Of a stretch of DNA of 39,701 nt, positions 29,678-39,701 are shown one piece after another; within the stretch, counting starts at the first letter, position 1; each line of letters begins with the position of its first letter. Source of the stretch: Pelargonium nanum (Eukaryota; Streptophyta; Magnoliopsida; Geraniales; Geraniaceae); NCBI GenBank assembly GCA_036897485.1, contig JAYMTF010000329.1, positions 1 through 39,701 on the forward strand, in the 5' to 3' direction. The notes under the pieces were generated by a model. The model made no database searches and was not told the DNA's origin. It saw nothing but the letters and a program-made list of their open reading frames with translations. Position numbers and translations under genes: made by a program.

Positions 29678-32600
29678 ATGGAGGGAGCTATTCAAGACCA
29701 AGCTCAGCAACAGCAAATTGGGGCGGCTACGGCGAAGCCGGTGGCGGTAGAGAGGCTGAACCAGGCGGTGGTGCAGCAGCTGAACCTGGAGTCCGTCAAG
29801 ATCCGAGTCAACAGCCTCTTCAAAGCCATCTCTCGAATCCTCGAAGACTTCGATGCCTATTCTCGGACCAACACCACCCCCAAATGGTCTCTCTCTTTCT
29901 CATTTGCTCCATTTTTGTTGTTCTTTTCACAATCAGTATCGAATTTAGCACCTACTTTCTCTTCAATCTCGATATCAGTTTTTGCTTAATTTTGTTTTGA
30001 ACAGTGCTTAATTTTGTTAGAGGAAGCATTTGAGGAAGATAATGCTTGAATTGGTTACATCTGTTTAATGCAATTGTTTTGGTGTATCAGGCAAGATATA
30101 TTGGGGCAATATTCTATGGTGAATCTTGAGCTGTTTAATATTGTGGATGAGATTAAGAAGGTTTCAAAGGCTTTTGTAGTGCATCCGAAGAATGTCAATG
30201 CTGAAAACGCTACAAGTAAGCTCTTTTCTCATTGACATTGCAATGTGTTTGACGTGCGTGATTGGTCTTGTATGTGTGTGTATGTATATGATAAGAAAAT
30301 AATAAATTGTAAAAAGAAAGAGAAAGTTACTGGTTTGGAAAGCAATCTTCGGAGGTGTGTGGTGATACCACTTTTGTAATCTACATTTTCTGATGACGTA
30401 TGGTATCATTTGATTGCAGTATTACCGGTTATGTTGTCTTCAAAGCTATTGCCTGAGATGGAAGTGGACGACAACTCCAAGAGAGAGCAATTGCTCCATG
30501 GGATGCAAAACTTGCCAGTTACCACCCAACTTGAGAAGTTAAAGGTACTTTGGCGTTCCTTAACTGTCTTTTTTTTTTCTTTTTTGTTTCCGCGCTTCTT
30601 GTATTCATATGTATACTTCGTTATTTTATAGGCTAGAATTGATATGATTGCACAAGCTTGTGAAAGTGCTGAAAAGGTATTGGCAGACACTAGAAAAGCA
30701 TATTGTTTTGGGACTCGTCAGGGGCCAACCACTGCTCCAACTTTGGACAAGGCTCAGGCTGCAAAAATTCAAGAGCAAGAGAATCTACTCCGCGCTGCTG
30801 TAAATTATGGTGAAGGTGTTACTTTTAACCTCACCTTTTACTCTAGTCCTAACTGTAACTATACTTTGACATTTGAGCATATTATAGTAGCATCACCCAC
30901 TTGTGCTACAAATTGTTATCTTTGTGTAACTATTGTCGATATTTTATCTTAAACCAGTTCAATCTCTTAATGATCAGATTAATAGAGGGTAATCTGGTAA
31001 TGTAACATTGATTTGTTTGGTCGCTCTTAAAAGTGATTTACATGTTAAGGTTATGTTCATGCAGGATTGCGAATACCCGCAGATCAGAGACAGATTACAT
31101 CGGCACTTCCTTTGCATCTGGTAGATGTGCTCAACACTAATGATGGAGTTCAAAGTTTTGCTGATGCATCTGGTAATAGTCAGTCATGGTTGTTCAAGAA
31201 TGAGTTCTCTTTCAAATTTTTGGTCAATATTACATCTGTCATTTTCAACTCTCTTTCAGGTATGTATCTAAAGAATACTCCTTTGTCATCAAACAATATG
31301 GGTGGTCAAAATGCTTTGTTACAGGTCAGATAATTAGTTTTCTCCTAAATTTATTGTGTAAAAGTGAAAGGAGTTTTAGTTGTTTACTCATTTGTTCTGT
31401 CTCAAGGTGTATGTAACAGGGATGAATATGTATATATATATATATTTATATATATTATGCACAAATCATCTCTGGTTACCTTTATCCAATTATTGCTCTA
31501 TGTCCTACAGACGTCTGTCGGGCCATCTTCTTCACAAACCCTGCCCTTTTTTTCTTCCAGGATATGAATTTCCTAAATTCCATATTACATTCACTCAACT
31601 CTTGTTTTTTCTATTATTTTGATACTGTAAAGAGCTGTCAATTTTCGACCAAACTAAAACCTGCATGATAGTTGACCTAATAAGGTTATTCCGTGATCTC
31701 TCTGTGATAGACCAACTACTTGTGCTGTTATTTAACTTGGGGTTGATCCCTTGCTGGTAATTTATGTCGGAGATGCTACCTTTCTTTTTAAGAATATGAT
31801 CCTCGTCATTCTCATTAATCACCATCTATTATGTATAGTTGTTTCTTATATTTCTCTACCAGTCTCTTTGCTCGTGAAATGGAATTATATACTATATTGT
31901 TAAGAGATTAAACTTGGCCGGTTAGGTCTGGCTAGCCCAAATAAAACCAGATCAAGTGATCAACCAAGTAGTTTGGCCTGATCTTTGCTTGCAAGTTCCA
32001 ACTGACTTCATTTGACTTGTTTTTGGGTGAGCCCTTTTAATAGCCTGTTCTAACACACCACATTTAGAGAGTTTCCACATCCCATAATAGCTTAATCTTC
32101 CCCATTTGCTGGAAGAGATTTAAATTCCTTCTGTTGTCAACTTTTAAACAATGGACCTTTTTATGTGCTATGCACCTTTTGTTATTTTTACTCTCACCTA
32201 CCATCCTCAAAGCAGGCTTCTGGAGCACAACTTATGGGAAGATCAGCGGCATCTCCGTCTGGTGCTACCAGTGCTACTTCCTTTGATAACACTACGGCAT
32301 CCCCGCTACCATATGCCAACTCACCTAGGTCTGGCACAAACATGATGAACACACCATCTCCTCAGCAACATGCCCAGCAGCAGCAACAACAGCCACAGCA
32401 ACAGCAGCAGCAGAGGCAGAAAATGATGTCATTGCCTCATCAGCAGCAACTCCTTGCTCAGCAGCAGTTCAGGCAATCTGCAATGCAAGGACTAGGACAG
32501 GTATATTTTATACTGACATTCTGGTTGTTGATGAGGGTGAGCTTTGGTGCAACAGTATGGTTGCTGTCTTGTCACCTTGTGGTAATGTCAAGGGTTTGAG

Positions 32601-34894
32601 TCATGGAAATAGCCTTGTGCATAATGTGAATGAGGTTCCATGCATTAGTGACCCTCCTCATACCCCACAATGATAGAAGCTTTGTGCACTGGACCACCCT
32701 TATTGATTTTAATGCATTAGTGATCCTGCAATTTTGAGTTATTTCATTCCCATCCACTAAATTATTCAGGCATGTTAGTATTCAATTGAACATGAGCACT
32801 AGATTCAGTTGAAAATTGAATTATGTGAGACTTCTTAATTTAGTTGCCTAAGTAGATTCCATATTCCAAATGATTACTTGTTTAATCATAATTTATTGGC
32901 TATTCATGAAGTATTATTGCTTTGAACTGTTATATTTGTCATGTAGAACCAGTTGCCACAGCTGCATGATTTGCAGGGCCAGGCTCAGCAGAAGTTCCAG
33001 TCGGTAATTTTACTATCAGCTGCATATTTTCTCCTATTTGTTATTTCAACAGAGTTCTTTCCCTAATGTAATTCACACTGTCATGCACTAGTTAAATCTT
33101 TGGATGCATATGTACAGTCACATAAAATGCATCCCAATTAGCATTTACTGAAGGAAAAAAAAACTTCTTTTGGGAGGATGAGATTACTATGTGTTATGTA
33201 AACATAATTCAAGTTCTGTAGCTCAAGTAGTATTCATCATAATATATACTTCTTGCTGCAGCACAAGATGCAAGTACTTTTGTTAGTGATGCATTAAGAA
33301 GCATTTCTTTATTTTTCTTACTGCTTATCATCTCTCCTCCTTCCTTCTCCCTCACCTCCTTTCTCCTTACTGTATCTGGTTGCTTAGTTAGGATTTATGT
33401 TTTTACCAGTTACATGGACAACAACATCAGATGCAATTTTCCCAGTCACTGGGGCACCAACAATATCAAGGAAGGCAGCTCCCTGTTCAGCATAACATTG
33501 GTCAAAGCCAACTCAATCAAGGAAACCAGATGAACCGTCATTTAAGCCAGTTTTCTGGTAGTGCTAACAGCGCATTGTTTAATGCTGCTCAAACAACACC
33601 AAACTCCCAGATGGTAACATCTGCTACTCCTTCCCTACTTTTACTATCCAGAATATGATCCAATTATGATTCATTGTTCTGTAACACACTTGGATAGATA
33701 AGTGGGAAACTGCTCAATTCACACATTCATACATATTTTGTATGTTCTGTTCATAAATAACAATGTGCACATATATTTCTTGTTATTCACTACTAGCATG
33801 CGATCATGCATATGTTTGTATCTTGCCTTGTTCAAATTGATAATTTATTATCTTTTATTTGATGACAATGCATCACTAACTCATTGCTTACACTTTGAAT
33901 TCGGTTGCCACTTTTCAGATTCCAAACATATCAGGTACAATGACATCACAGTCTCTTCTACCTAGGATGCAGGTTAGCCTTTAAGTTTCTCTATGAATAT
34001 TAATTTTCAGCCTCAATTCCAATGGCATGTGTTTGGGACGATTTTCTTTTTGGATGCTATTCTCTGAATTAGGGAGGTGTCCTCCCTCATCCTTGGTAAT
34101 GATATATTTTCGCATTTTCTCCGTCTTTTTTGGCCTTGCTTACACTCTTTGTTGCCTTCCACTTTAATCTAAGTTTAACTCCAATATATGCCATTGGTGC
34201 CTTTCGTTGTCTGACTGGGCATTCCATTAGTTTAATACCCAGTTTAAGTCCTATAGATGCCATTAGTTTTTTATCAGCTATAAGAAACATCCAAGTGAAT
34301 TAGTTACTTCACTTGGATGTTTCTTGGGCCATTTTTGAGTTCAGTTTTGTTTGCGAGTGTACATTCTGCATTTCTTCACTTTTCCTGCTATTGGGCACTA
34401 TATTGGGTGTATTGGTTTTGCATATTTCGAATTGCATTGCCATGTTTTGTTATGATGACTTATTTTTTTGCTTCATTTACTGCACAGTTTGGACTATCAG
34501 GTAGCAATCCCCAGCGAAGCCATGCTTCCCAAATTTTGAGTGATCAAAGTATGTATTATTCCCATTCATTCCATTCTCTTCCTTTTTTTGTTTTTGTTTT
34601 GTAAAGGAGTTAGTACATCGATTATTTCTGGGGTTTTCTACTCGAATATGGATATGAACTTGTCATATTAACGACCGAACCTTCTAATTTGCAGTGTTCA
34701 ACATGGGTGCCGCTAATCCCAGTAGCATGATGCCTATGCAACAACAACAGCAACAACAGCAACTTGGTTCTCAAGGTGCGTTCGGCAACATGCAACAAAA
34801 TGCTCAGAATCTACAATCTGGTATGGTTGGACTTCAGAACGCAGCACAGAATCATCCCAATTTTGCACAACAGAGGCAGCAAAATCAGCAGTAA
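29678..34894 (+). CDS. MED8: Mediator of RNA polymerase II transcription subunit 8
   Basis: Twelve exons: 29678-29886, 30091-30215, 30420-30544, 30632-30815, 31065-31172, 31260-31324, 32216-32500, 32947-33003, 33410-33613, 33919-33972, 34488-34548 and 34695-34894. They join in frame to 558 aa; Arabidopsis MED8 is somewhat shorter (about 524 aa from memory). The protein is a head-module subunit of the nuclear Mediator complex that bridges regulators and RNA polymerase II, and in Arabidopsis it affects defence and flowering. The N-terminal ~210 residues hold the conserved helical region (LNLESVKIRVNSLFKAISRI, FVVHPKNVNAENATILPVML, ACESAEKVLADTRKAYCFG). The rest is Gln-rich and low complexity, with Gln runs in exons 7 and 12. 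Exons 7-10 all begin and end in phase 0, so skipping any keeps the frame. A 10-residue upstream ORF starts at 29590. ATG 29678 (aaaATGG) begins the family N-terminus. Confidence 0.95.
34282..34325 (+). repeat. perfect 18-bp hairpin in MED8 intron 10
   Basis: aagaaacatccaagtgaa (34282-34299) and its exact reverse complement (34308-34325) are separated by an 8-nt spacer. It lies in the 33973-34487 intron, beside a diverged ~95-base duplication (agtttaactccaatatatgc at about 34165 and agtttaagtcctatagatgc at about 34242). Confidence 0.9.
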
Positions 34895-35193
34895 AGCATT
34901 AAACTCCCCGTATGTCGTTTTTATTCTCTTTTGTTATTCGTTTTTTGGTGACTATTGAATCAACAAATTATATTATTGATCTTGTTTAGAATTTAGATAT
35001 ATATGCGGTTCAATGTATTGTATTGTGTCAATGGCGTTGGCCTGAGATGCAAAAGGTTTTATGCAAGTATGCCTTCTTTTCCTTCTCATGTCAATAACTT
35101 TGTGAACAAAAATACGCAAATGTGAGACTGGTTATGTTGAGAATACTCCTTAGGAAAAACTGCTAAAATATTCACTCACTTAATAGAGCTCGA
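34895..35193 (+). other. 3' UTR and downstream flank of MED8
   Basis: T-rich sequence follows the stop, including 'tcttttgttattcg' and 'gaatttagatatatatgcgg', suitable for 3'-end formation. No gene is visible. Confidence 0.4.
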
Positions 35194-35407
35194 CCAATTT
35201 GGTTCATAAACTAATTTTATGCCAAAACGGTCCCATAACTAGTGAAAATTGACCTAAATGATCCCTAGTGTTAACTTCCGTTTATTCTTTTGTTTGTTTT
35301 GCCAACGTGACATTAAGAAAAAGTTAACGTCGGAGACCACTTTTGTTGGTTTTGATCAATAGTTAGGAGACTAGTTTGGCATGAACTTAGCTCAGGGATC
35401 AAATTTG
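35194..35407. repeat. imperfect inverted-repeat element
   Basis: The arm 35194-35275 (ccaatttggttcataaacta through gatccctagtgttaac) pairs imperfectly with 35323-35407 (gttaacgtcggagacc through cagggatcaaatttg). The spacer is ~47 bases. The wording resembles the foldback element at 13743-14093 ('ggtcccat', 'gatccct', 'caaattt'), so it may be an older relative. No clear target duplication. Confidence 0.55.
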
Positions 35408-36002
35408 TCAGGTGATTAATTGGGGGAGAGGGTTTGTTCATGATAATTTGGTAATGTTGTTGATCAGAGAGTCGAATAATTTGTAAATGTGTTACCACCA
35501 ATTAAAAATCCCTTAAAAAATTGTTACAACATTTATGAATGAGTTAGTAAATCTGTTAAGAATAATAGCCCAGCAGCAAGGAACAAATCCTGTAGAGTTC
35601 ACATCTCTGTAATGTAGATTTGTCTTGTGTTCTGGCGTCTATCTATATGGGCAAAGGTGAAGTTTGAGAGAGGCGAGAACAGCAGTTGCAGCATCTTGCG
35701 ACGAACCACTCTAACCTGTGTGTTCCATGAACAAAAAAATAGTAAATACTATGTAGAATAATGTACGAAATTGATGAAGATCATAAATTTAGTACTAGTA
35801 GTAGTAGTAGTAGGTCCATTACTTCGGAGATAGATAGGTTAGACTCTTGAGCAGGACTTTTGACTGGTGGATGTGTGCTTTTTGTTCACCTCTAAGCAGC
35901 CCAAAAATAGGAAAACTACTAGTCAAAGAGGTTTTAGCAACTGCCAGTGGTGCCATTTTCATTTGGGGATTTTGCTACATTGTTCGTCTTTTGGGTCTAA
36001 TA
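35408..36002. other. intergenic sequence without a gene
   Basis: Holds an AGT microsatellite (about 35792-35811) and otherwise unremarkable AT-rich sequence. No frame with family resemblance on either strand. Confidence 0.4.
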
Positions 36003-36236
36003 TAGAGCTGGCAATCTAGCAGCACGCATCACCCGAAACCTAATCTTCATTTTTGTGGCTTTGGATTTTATAATATAGACCCGATCAACTTTTTAGTGGA
36101 GTCGAGTTGGGCAAACTCGCACAAACCCACACGTAAGACTTGAAACACACAATTTGGACGGCTTCCAAGTCAGGTCCCAGTCTTTCGAACCCGAATCTGG
36201 AAGAAACCCATTTCGAAACTCATATTGCCAACTCTA
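36003..36236. mobile_element. non-autonomous hAT-like element, 234 bp
   Basis: The left end tagagctggcaat and the inverted right end tagagttggcaat agree at 12 of 13 bases. The flanks gtctaata (35995-36002) and gtctagta (36237-36244) are an 8-bp target duplication with one change, as hAT elements make. The interior has no coding frame. Same terminal family as 27585-28079. Confidence 0.75.
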
Positions 36237-36244
36237 GTCTAGTA

Positions 36245-36778
36245 TATATGGTTCCTAAAATGCTGCTCAAAATAGCTAGGTTTAATCAAAGTGTGTGTCT
36301 CTCTCTCTTACAATAGAAAATCTGAGTATGACAACCAAGCAGTTTGATCGACTGACATGGAGTTGTTCAAAGTTCAAACATAACTTGTGTCTCGTGTTTG
36401 ATACTAAATATAGTATCAAATCACGTCTAGTGTACGAAAATTTCCCTATTGGATGTAGAGGAATGTTACTTGAAAAGAATATAAACAAACATGTGACATT
36501 TAAATCATAATCATTGTAACGTTTTTTTACCAATGTACTTAGTTAAACAATGTGTAACTATGACCCTTTCTCATAATCCCCCTCCACATCGTAACCAATA
36601 GGGTTCAAATCTAAATGTGACATTTCAGTAGTAGACTCGTTAAAATCTAATAAAATTATTATTGTATCAGAAAAGTGGGATTGGATCAATCCTAAATTTG
36701 CTGTCAAATGTATATAGAATTCAAAAAAATCATGAACAAAAGCTGGAAATGTAGAGTGAGAAAGATAGAGAAGAGAGC
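36245..36778. other. intergenic sequence without a recognisable gene
   Basis: Overlapping short frames on both strands (36282-36533) lack family features. The right part may be the 3' UTR of the small minus-strand gene. Confidence 0.4.
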
Positions 36779-37123
36779 TTACAAGTCAGTGAGGCATGTA
36801 CTCTTGGAAGAATCCAACTTATGATCTGCTTCTTGTAGTTGCTTCTGTTGACTAAGATCCAAAGAAAATGTGGATGTGGATGGCACCGGAAGATCGTGCT
36901 CCAAAAGTGGAAGCTTCTCCGCAGACGTACGAGGAGAAAAAGGCGGCGAAGGAGACGGGGACGGCGAAAACAAGTACTTCTGATTCCCAGGCCCTACACT
37001 TACCGGTAGAGGCGATGGCGGCGTTGGTGGCGACGACGAAGGAGAAACCACATGATCTAACGACGGTTTCTCCTTCGTCGTCGCCACATTCATTGTTGTC
37101 ATCATTGTATCTTCCTCTTCCAT
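36779..37123 (-). CDS. small Ser/Pro-rich protein of unknown function
   Basis: A 114-aa frame runs on the minus strand from ATG 37123 to the stop at 36781-36779. It starts with an acidic MEEEDTMMTT, then a long Ser/Pro section (SPSSSPPTPPSPLP, FSPSPSPSPPFSPR) and a tail LPLLEHDLP plus SQQKQLQEADHKLDSS. The region is distinctly GC-richer than its surroundings, which supports real coding sequence. No signal peptide, membrane segment or known domain is visible. The stop overlaps a donor-like gtaagc, so a final intron and a different C-terminus are possible; the nearest acceptor leads to a stop within a few codons. The overlapping antisense frames (36868-37155 + and 36852-37130 -) mirror its low complexity. 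I do not recognise the family; a disordered nuclear or cytosolic protein is a guess. Confidence 0.6.
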   Translation of the reverse strand: MEEEDTMMTTMNVATTKEKPSLDHVVSPSSSPPTPPSPLPVSVGPGNQKYLFSPSPSPSPPFSPRTSAEKLPLLEHDLPVPSTSTFSLDLSQQKQLQEADHKLDSSKSTCLTDL

Positions 37124-38362
37124 TTGACAACTTTCTATTTTCTTTGGTTTTCTGATGGATTTGGTGCTGCTTGTGCTATGGAAGTGTTTGTTTTAGTGTG
37201 TGGTGTTTTGAATTTTCCATGAATGTTATCAGGTATCACCTAACGGTCTGATTGGGAAAAACAAGTTAGAGCTATGAAGAAGAAGAGGCATTAACAGTTT
37301 GAGAGCCACCAAACAGTCTCTTTCTTGAGAAGGTGTATGTGTGAAATGGGTTGGTGTCTCCTCCATTCCTACCATTCTCAAATATGAAGGTGAAGTCAAC
37401 ACCACAAGATTTGTACTAAATGAACTTGAGTTCAACTATACACGATCAAGTGAATTTGTGAATGGCTCGCGCTCCAATATTAGACCTAATCTTTTTACAA
37501 AATTAGATGATCTGTTCAATAATTTAAGTTTTTACTATAAATAATAATAATCGTATAAATTTTAGGCCATGACTTATTTTTAATGTTTCACTCTATACGG
37601 ATAAATTGTACAATACACTTCTTAAAAATCGATTGTGAATTGTTAAAACCCGTGAAAAAAAACAATGAGGCATATGAAAAATATAAGGTAAATGATCCAT
37701 TTTGTTAGGATTTTTTTTTCTAGCTCCAACTATTCATTTTGTTTCAAGTTGCTAATATGACAAGTCTTCCAAATCCCTATAACTTTCTATAAAGGTCAGG
37801 AAAAAATTTGGTTGGGTTTTATAAGAGTTTGTGCTACAACTTGCATACTTTTGGGCTTTTCGTTGGGTGAATTGAGTTGAATAAATACTATTAAAAATTC
37901 AGTATTTTTTCGAGTTATGGAGGACTTGACACATACTTCCAAATCGAAGTGCGCAAAAAATTGATATCCGAATATCCGATCCAAAGTTATTGGATATATC
38001 ATTTTGGATAATAAATAATTGGACAATGAGTAGGTAAATTTAATAGTTTTTTTTATATATGTATTAGAACTAAAGCATCAGATAATTATCCGGTATCCAA
38101 ATAAACAACATATCATTATTTTACTTCATATTAAAATAATTTTTTTCTTTTTAGATACAAGTACAACACATTATCACCAATAAAATGTTTTGATGATATG
38201 AATACTGTATTTTTCTTGTTAATATTGCGAGTTATAAACCTAATTAGGCTAAATAGAGACATATTTATTTTCATAATTAATCAACTTATTTATTTCAGAT
38301 ATGATAATTTATTTATTTATTGATTAATATAAACATGTGAAAAATTATTAATAATATAATAG
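37124..38362. other. promoter of the small gene and AT-rich intergenic sequence
   Basis: The first 100-200 bases upstream of 37123 should contain the minus-strand promoter. From about 37500 on the sequence is very AT-rich with no coding frame, and it leads up to the LTR. The frame at 37796-38026 (-) has no family resemblance. Confidence 0.45.
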
Positions 38363-38632
38363 TGTTATGAATAATTATATTAATGGATGTCCAATTACGT
38401 TAGTACCCCTAAACCTCTTTTACTTGCAGTAAAAGTATTTCCTAATTGTGTATTCAATTGTAGTTTCCTATTCCTAATAGGACTAGTTAGGTTATTTGTC
38501 CCTATATAAAGGGTTGTATATTGTACCAATTACAAGCTTGAAGCTATCAATAAATCTCTCTCTTCTCCCCTATTCTACTGTCTCTTATTCTTCTCTCTTT
38601 ACTTCGTTCTTGCTTGCATCAATTTCATAACA
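38363..38632 (+). mobile_element. 5' LTR of an LTR retrotransposon, 270 bp
   Basis: Begins tgttatgaa and ends ttcataaca, a perfect 9-base terminal inverted repeat of the TG...CA type. Inside are a TATA box (tatataaa, 38503-38510) and, 39 bases on, AATAAA (38549-38554) followed by a TC-rich stretch, the expected U3/R order for transcription to the right. It is directly followed by a candidate primer-binding site. The matching 3' LTR, if present, lies beyond the window, so it could also be an incomplete element. Short LTR and TATA-polyA layout suit a Copia-type element, but no pol sequence is in view to prove it. Confidence 0.8.
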
Positions 38633-38646
38633 CGTTATCAGCACGA
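38633..38646 (+). other. candidate half-tRNA primer-binding site (tRNA-Ile, anticodon arm)
   Basis: The sequence cgttatcagcacga begins at the base after the LTR. It does not start with TGG, so it is not complementary to a tRNA 3' CCA end. Its complement, tcgtgctgataacg, matches tRNA positions ~27-40 of plant tRNA-Ile(AAU), tcgtgctaataacg as I recall it. The only difference lies at position 34, where A is edited to inosine and would pair with the C seen here. Drosophila copia is the known precedent for priming from an internally cleaved half-tRNA (tRNA-iMet). Confidence 0.6.
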
Positions 38647-39701
38647 TTCGTCTCATGGAAAAATTCGAAGAGCGAAGAACACGTTGGGAGAAAGGTGAAT
38701 CTAAAATTATGTTATTTGAATACATAAAAGGTATGTTCTTATTTTTATTATGATTTAGTATTGTGAATTGGTTTATCTGAATCATATGAAATTTTGGTGC
38801 AATTTTTGTCACTCAATTAAAACGATAATTCATGATTATTATGTTCTAGTTTTGACATAAAACTCACAATAAGAATTTATATGTTGTTTTATTAGTTCAC
38901 AACTATATTGTGATTATTTAATTAATTTGAATTATTACTGTTGTGATTTATATAACATGATATATTATCTTATTTAATTCGAGATCAAACGATTCGAATA
39001 ACTTACTCAATGATATCATTCCCTGAAGCGAATGATACAATGAAATCATTAAATTACAAGTGATCATCATTCCCTGAAGCGAATGATAAGAAAAGATCAT
39101 TGGATCAAAAGTGATCATCATTCCCCGAAGTGAATGATAAGACCATATTATTTAATTCTAAGTGGTTATTATTCCCTGAAGCGAATATTGATACAATGAG
39201 ATTATATGCAAACATGAATTACACATTATCATCCATTAGAGTAGATGATTTATATCTCAAAATTATGTTGCTTATTTGTAAGCATGTTTATCATTCATGA
39301 CAATGATAAACAATATCATTCCCTGAAGTGAATGTTACATCTCGTTTTTTTGTATAACATATTGAAATTTATTATACCACTTTTAAAGTGATTTTTTGCA
39401 ATCCCAGAAGTGATTGTAAGTGTATATTGAGATCAATGAGATGATAATGAAATATTTGACGTGTAGTCAATATAAATTTTGGTGGAAGAAACACTTCAAT
39501 TTCTCATCAATACAGAAGTACATGAAAATTTGACAATTGATTAAAAGGAAAGATGAGAATTAATTCAAGTTTGGTAGTCCAAAGAGTATTATTCCAAGAA
39601 GTGAATAATACAATAATTAGTGTTTCACTATTGTGCAAAAGTTCTCGAAGAAACTTTTTACGCACTCGTAAGATTTTGCATATAATTTTTAACATGAGTA
39701 T
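38647..39701 (+). mobile_element. leader / internal region of the LTR retrotransposon, running off the edge
   Basis: About 1 kb follows the primer site without a gag-like frame. A 35-codon frame from ATG 38655 (MEKFEERRTRW) runs over a donor-like aaaag/gtatgt near 38730. From 39014 to 39658 the sequence is a series of short hairpins (listed separately). Gag and pol must lie beyond the window if the element is complete. The minus-strand frames at 38585-38812 and 39507-39695 have no retroelement resemblance. Confidence 0.65.
39014..39658 (+). repeat. array of at least eight hairpins with 8-nt GAAG loops
   Basis: Loops (8 nt) and positions: CCTGAAGC 39022-39029, CCTGAAGC 39073-39080, CCCGAAGT 39124-39131, CCTGAAGC 39175-39182, CCTGAAGT 39322-39329, CCAGAAGT 39404-39411, CAAGAAGT 39595-39602 and CTCGAAGA 39644-39651. 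The stems differ: tatcattc/gaatgata, atcattc/gaatgat (twice), tattc/gaata, cattc/gaatg, gcaatc/gattgt (one wobble), gtattattc/gaataatac, aaaagtt/aactttt. Two other hairpins without this loop are interleaved (atcatc/gatgat 39228-39249; tttatcatt/aatgataaa 39287-39310). Confidence 0.88.

Noticed and set aside
36852..37155. Frames on + (36868-37155) and - (36852-37130) overlapping the small Ser/Pro-rich gene
   Set aside because: They are mirror or shifted readings of a GC-rich low-complexity region. The chosen frame has the best ATG position and the most protein-like composition.
39014..39658. CRISPR array or tRNA cluster as an explanation of the spaced hairpins
   Set aside because: The repeats differ in stem sequence and spacing and lie in plant retrotransposon sequence. 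They fold as simple stem-loops, not cloverleaves, and CRISPR arrays do not occur in plant nuclear genomes.

Overview
The window is nuclear DNA from a flowering plant, almost certainly a eudicot. Genes are split by AT-rich introns, leader introns are present, there are small MITE-type transposons and an LTR retrotransposon, and every recognisable protein is a plant family. The ethylene receptor reads closest to what I remember of woody and herbaceous Rosaceae, but that placement is only an impression from memory.

Layout. 1-1600: AT-rich flank with a ~106-bp tandem repeat. 1629-8672 (+): a complete ETR1-type ethylene receptor (741 aa, six coding exons) behind a 2.1-kb leader intron that holds a tandem array. 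9009-9745: a ~190-bp tandem array. 9950-12460 (-): a spliced transcription unit of unclear coding status, with a duplicated exon-like block. 12470-15840: no recognisable gene, with transposon debris and a foldback element. 15976-18715 (+): a mitochondrial-carrier gene of the BT1-like (BTL1) type. 19672-20090 (-): a LINE-type RNase H remnant. 21135-24011 (+): a DUF1666 protein. 25357-28577 (-): a membrane-anchored RING-CH E3 ligase. 29678-34894 (+): Mediator subunit MED8, twelve exons. 36779-37123 (-): a small Ser/Pro-rich protein gene. 38363-39701: the 5' LTR, primer-binding site and leader of an LTR retrotransposon that runs off the right edge.

The genes are unrelated housekeeping or signalling genes (hormone perception, organelle transport, ubiquitin ligation, transcription) and not a pathway cluster. 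The BTL1-DUF1666 pair looks like conserved micro-synteny with Arabidopsis chromosome 3, from memory.

The most unusual sequence is at the right end. The LTR is followed by a site matching the anticodon arm of tRNA-Ile(IAU) rather than a tRNA 3' end. The retroelement leader then carries at least eight hairpins whose stems differ in sequence but stay paired, and whose 8-nt loops all keep GAAG at loop positions 4-7. Second is the ETR1 leader intron, in which the splice-donor segment is copied in tandem four times.
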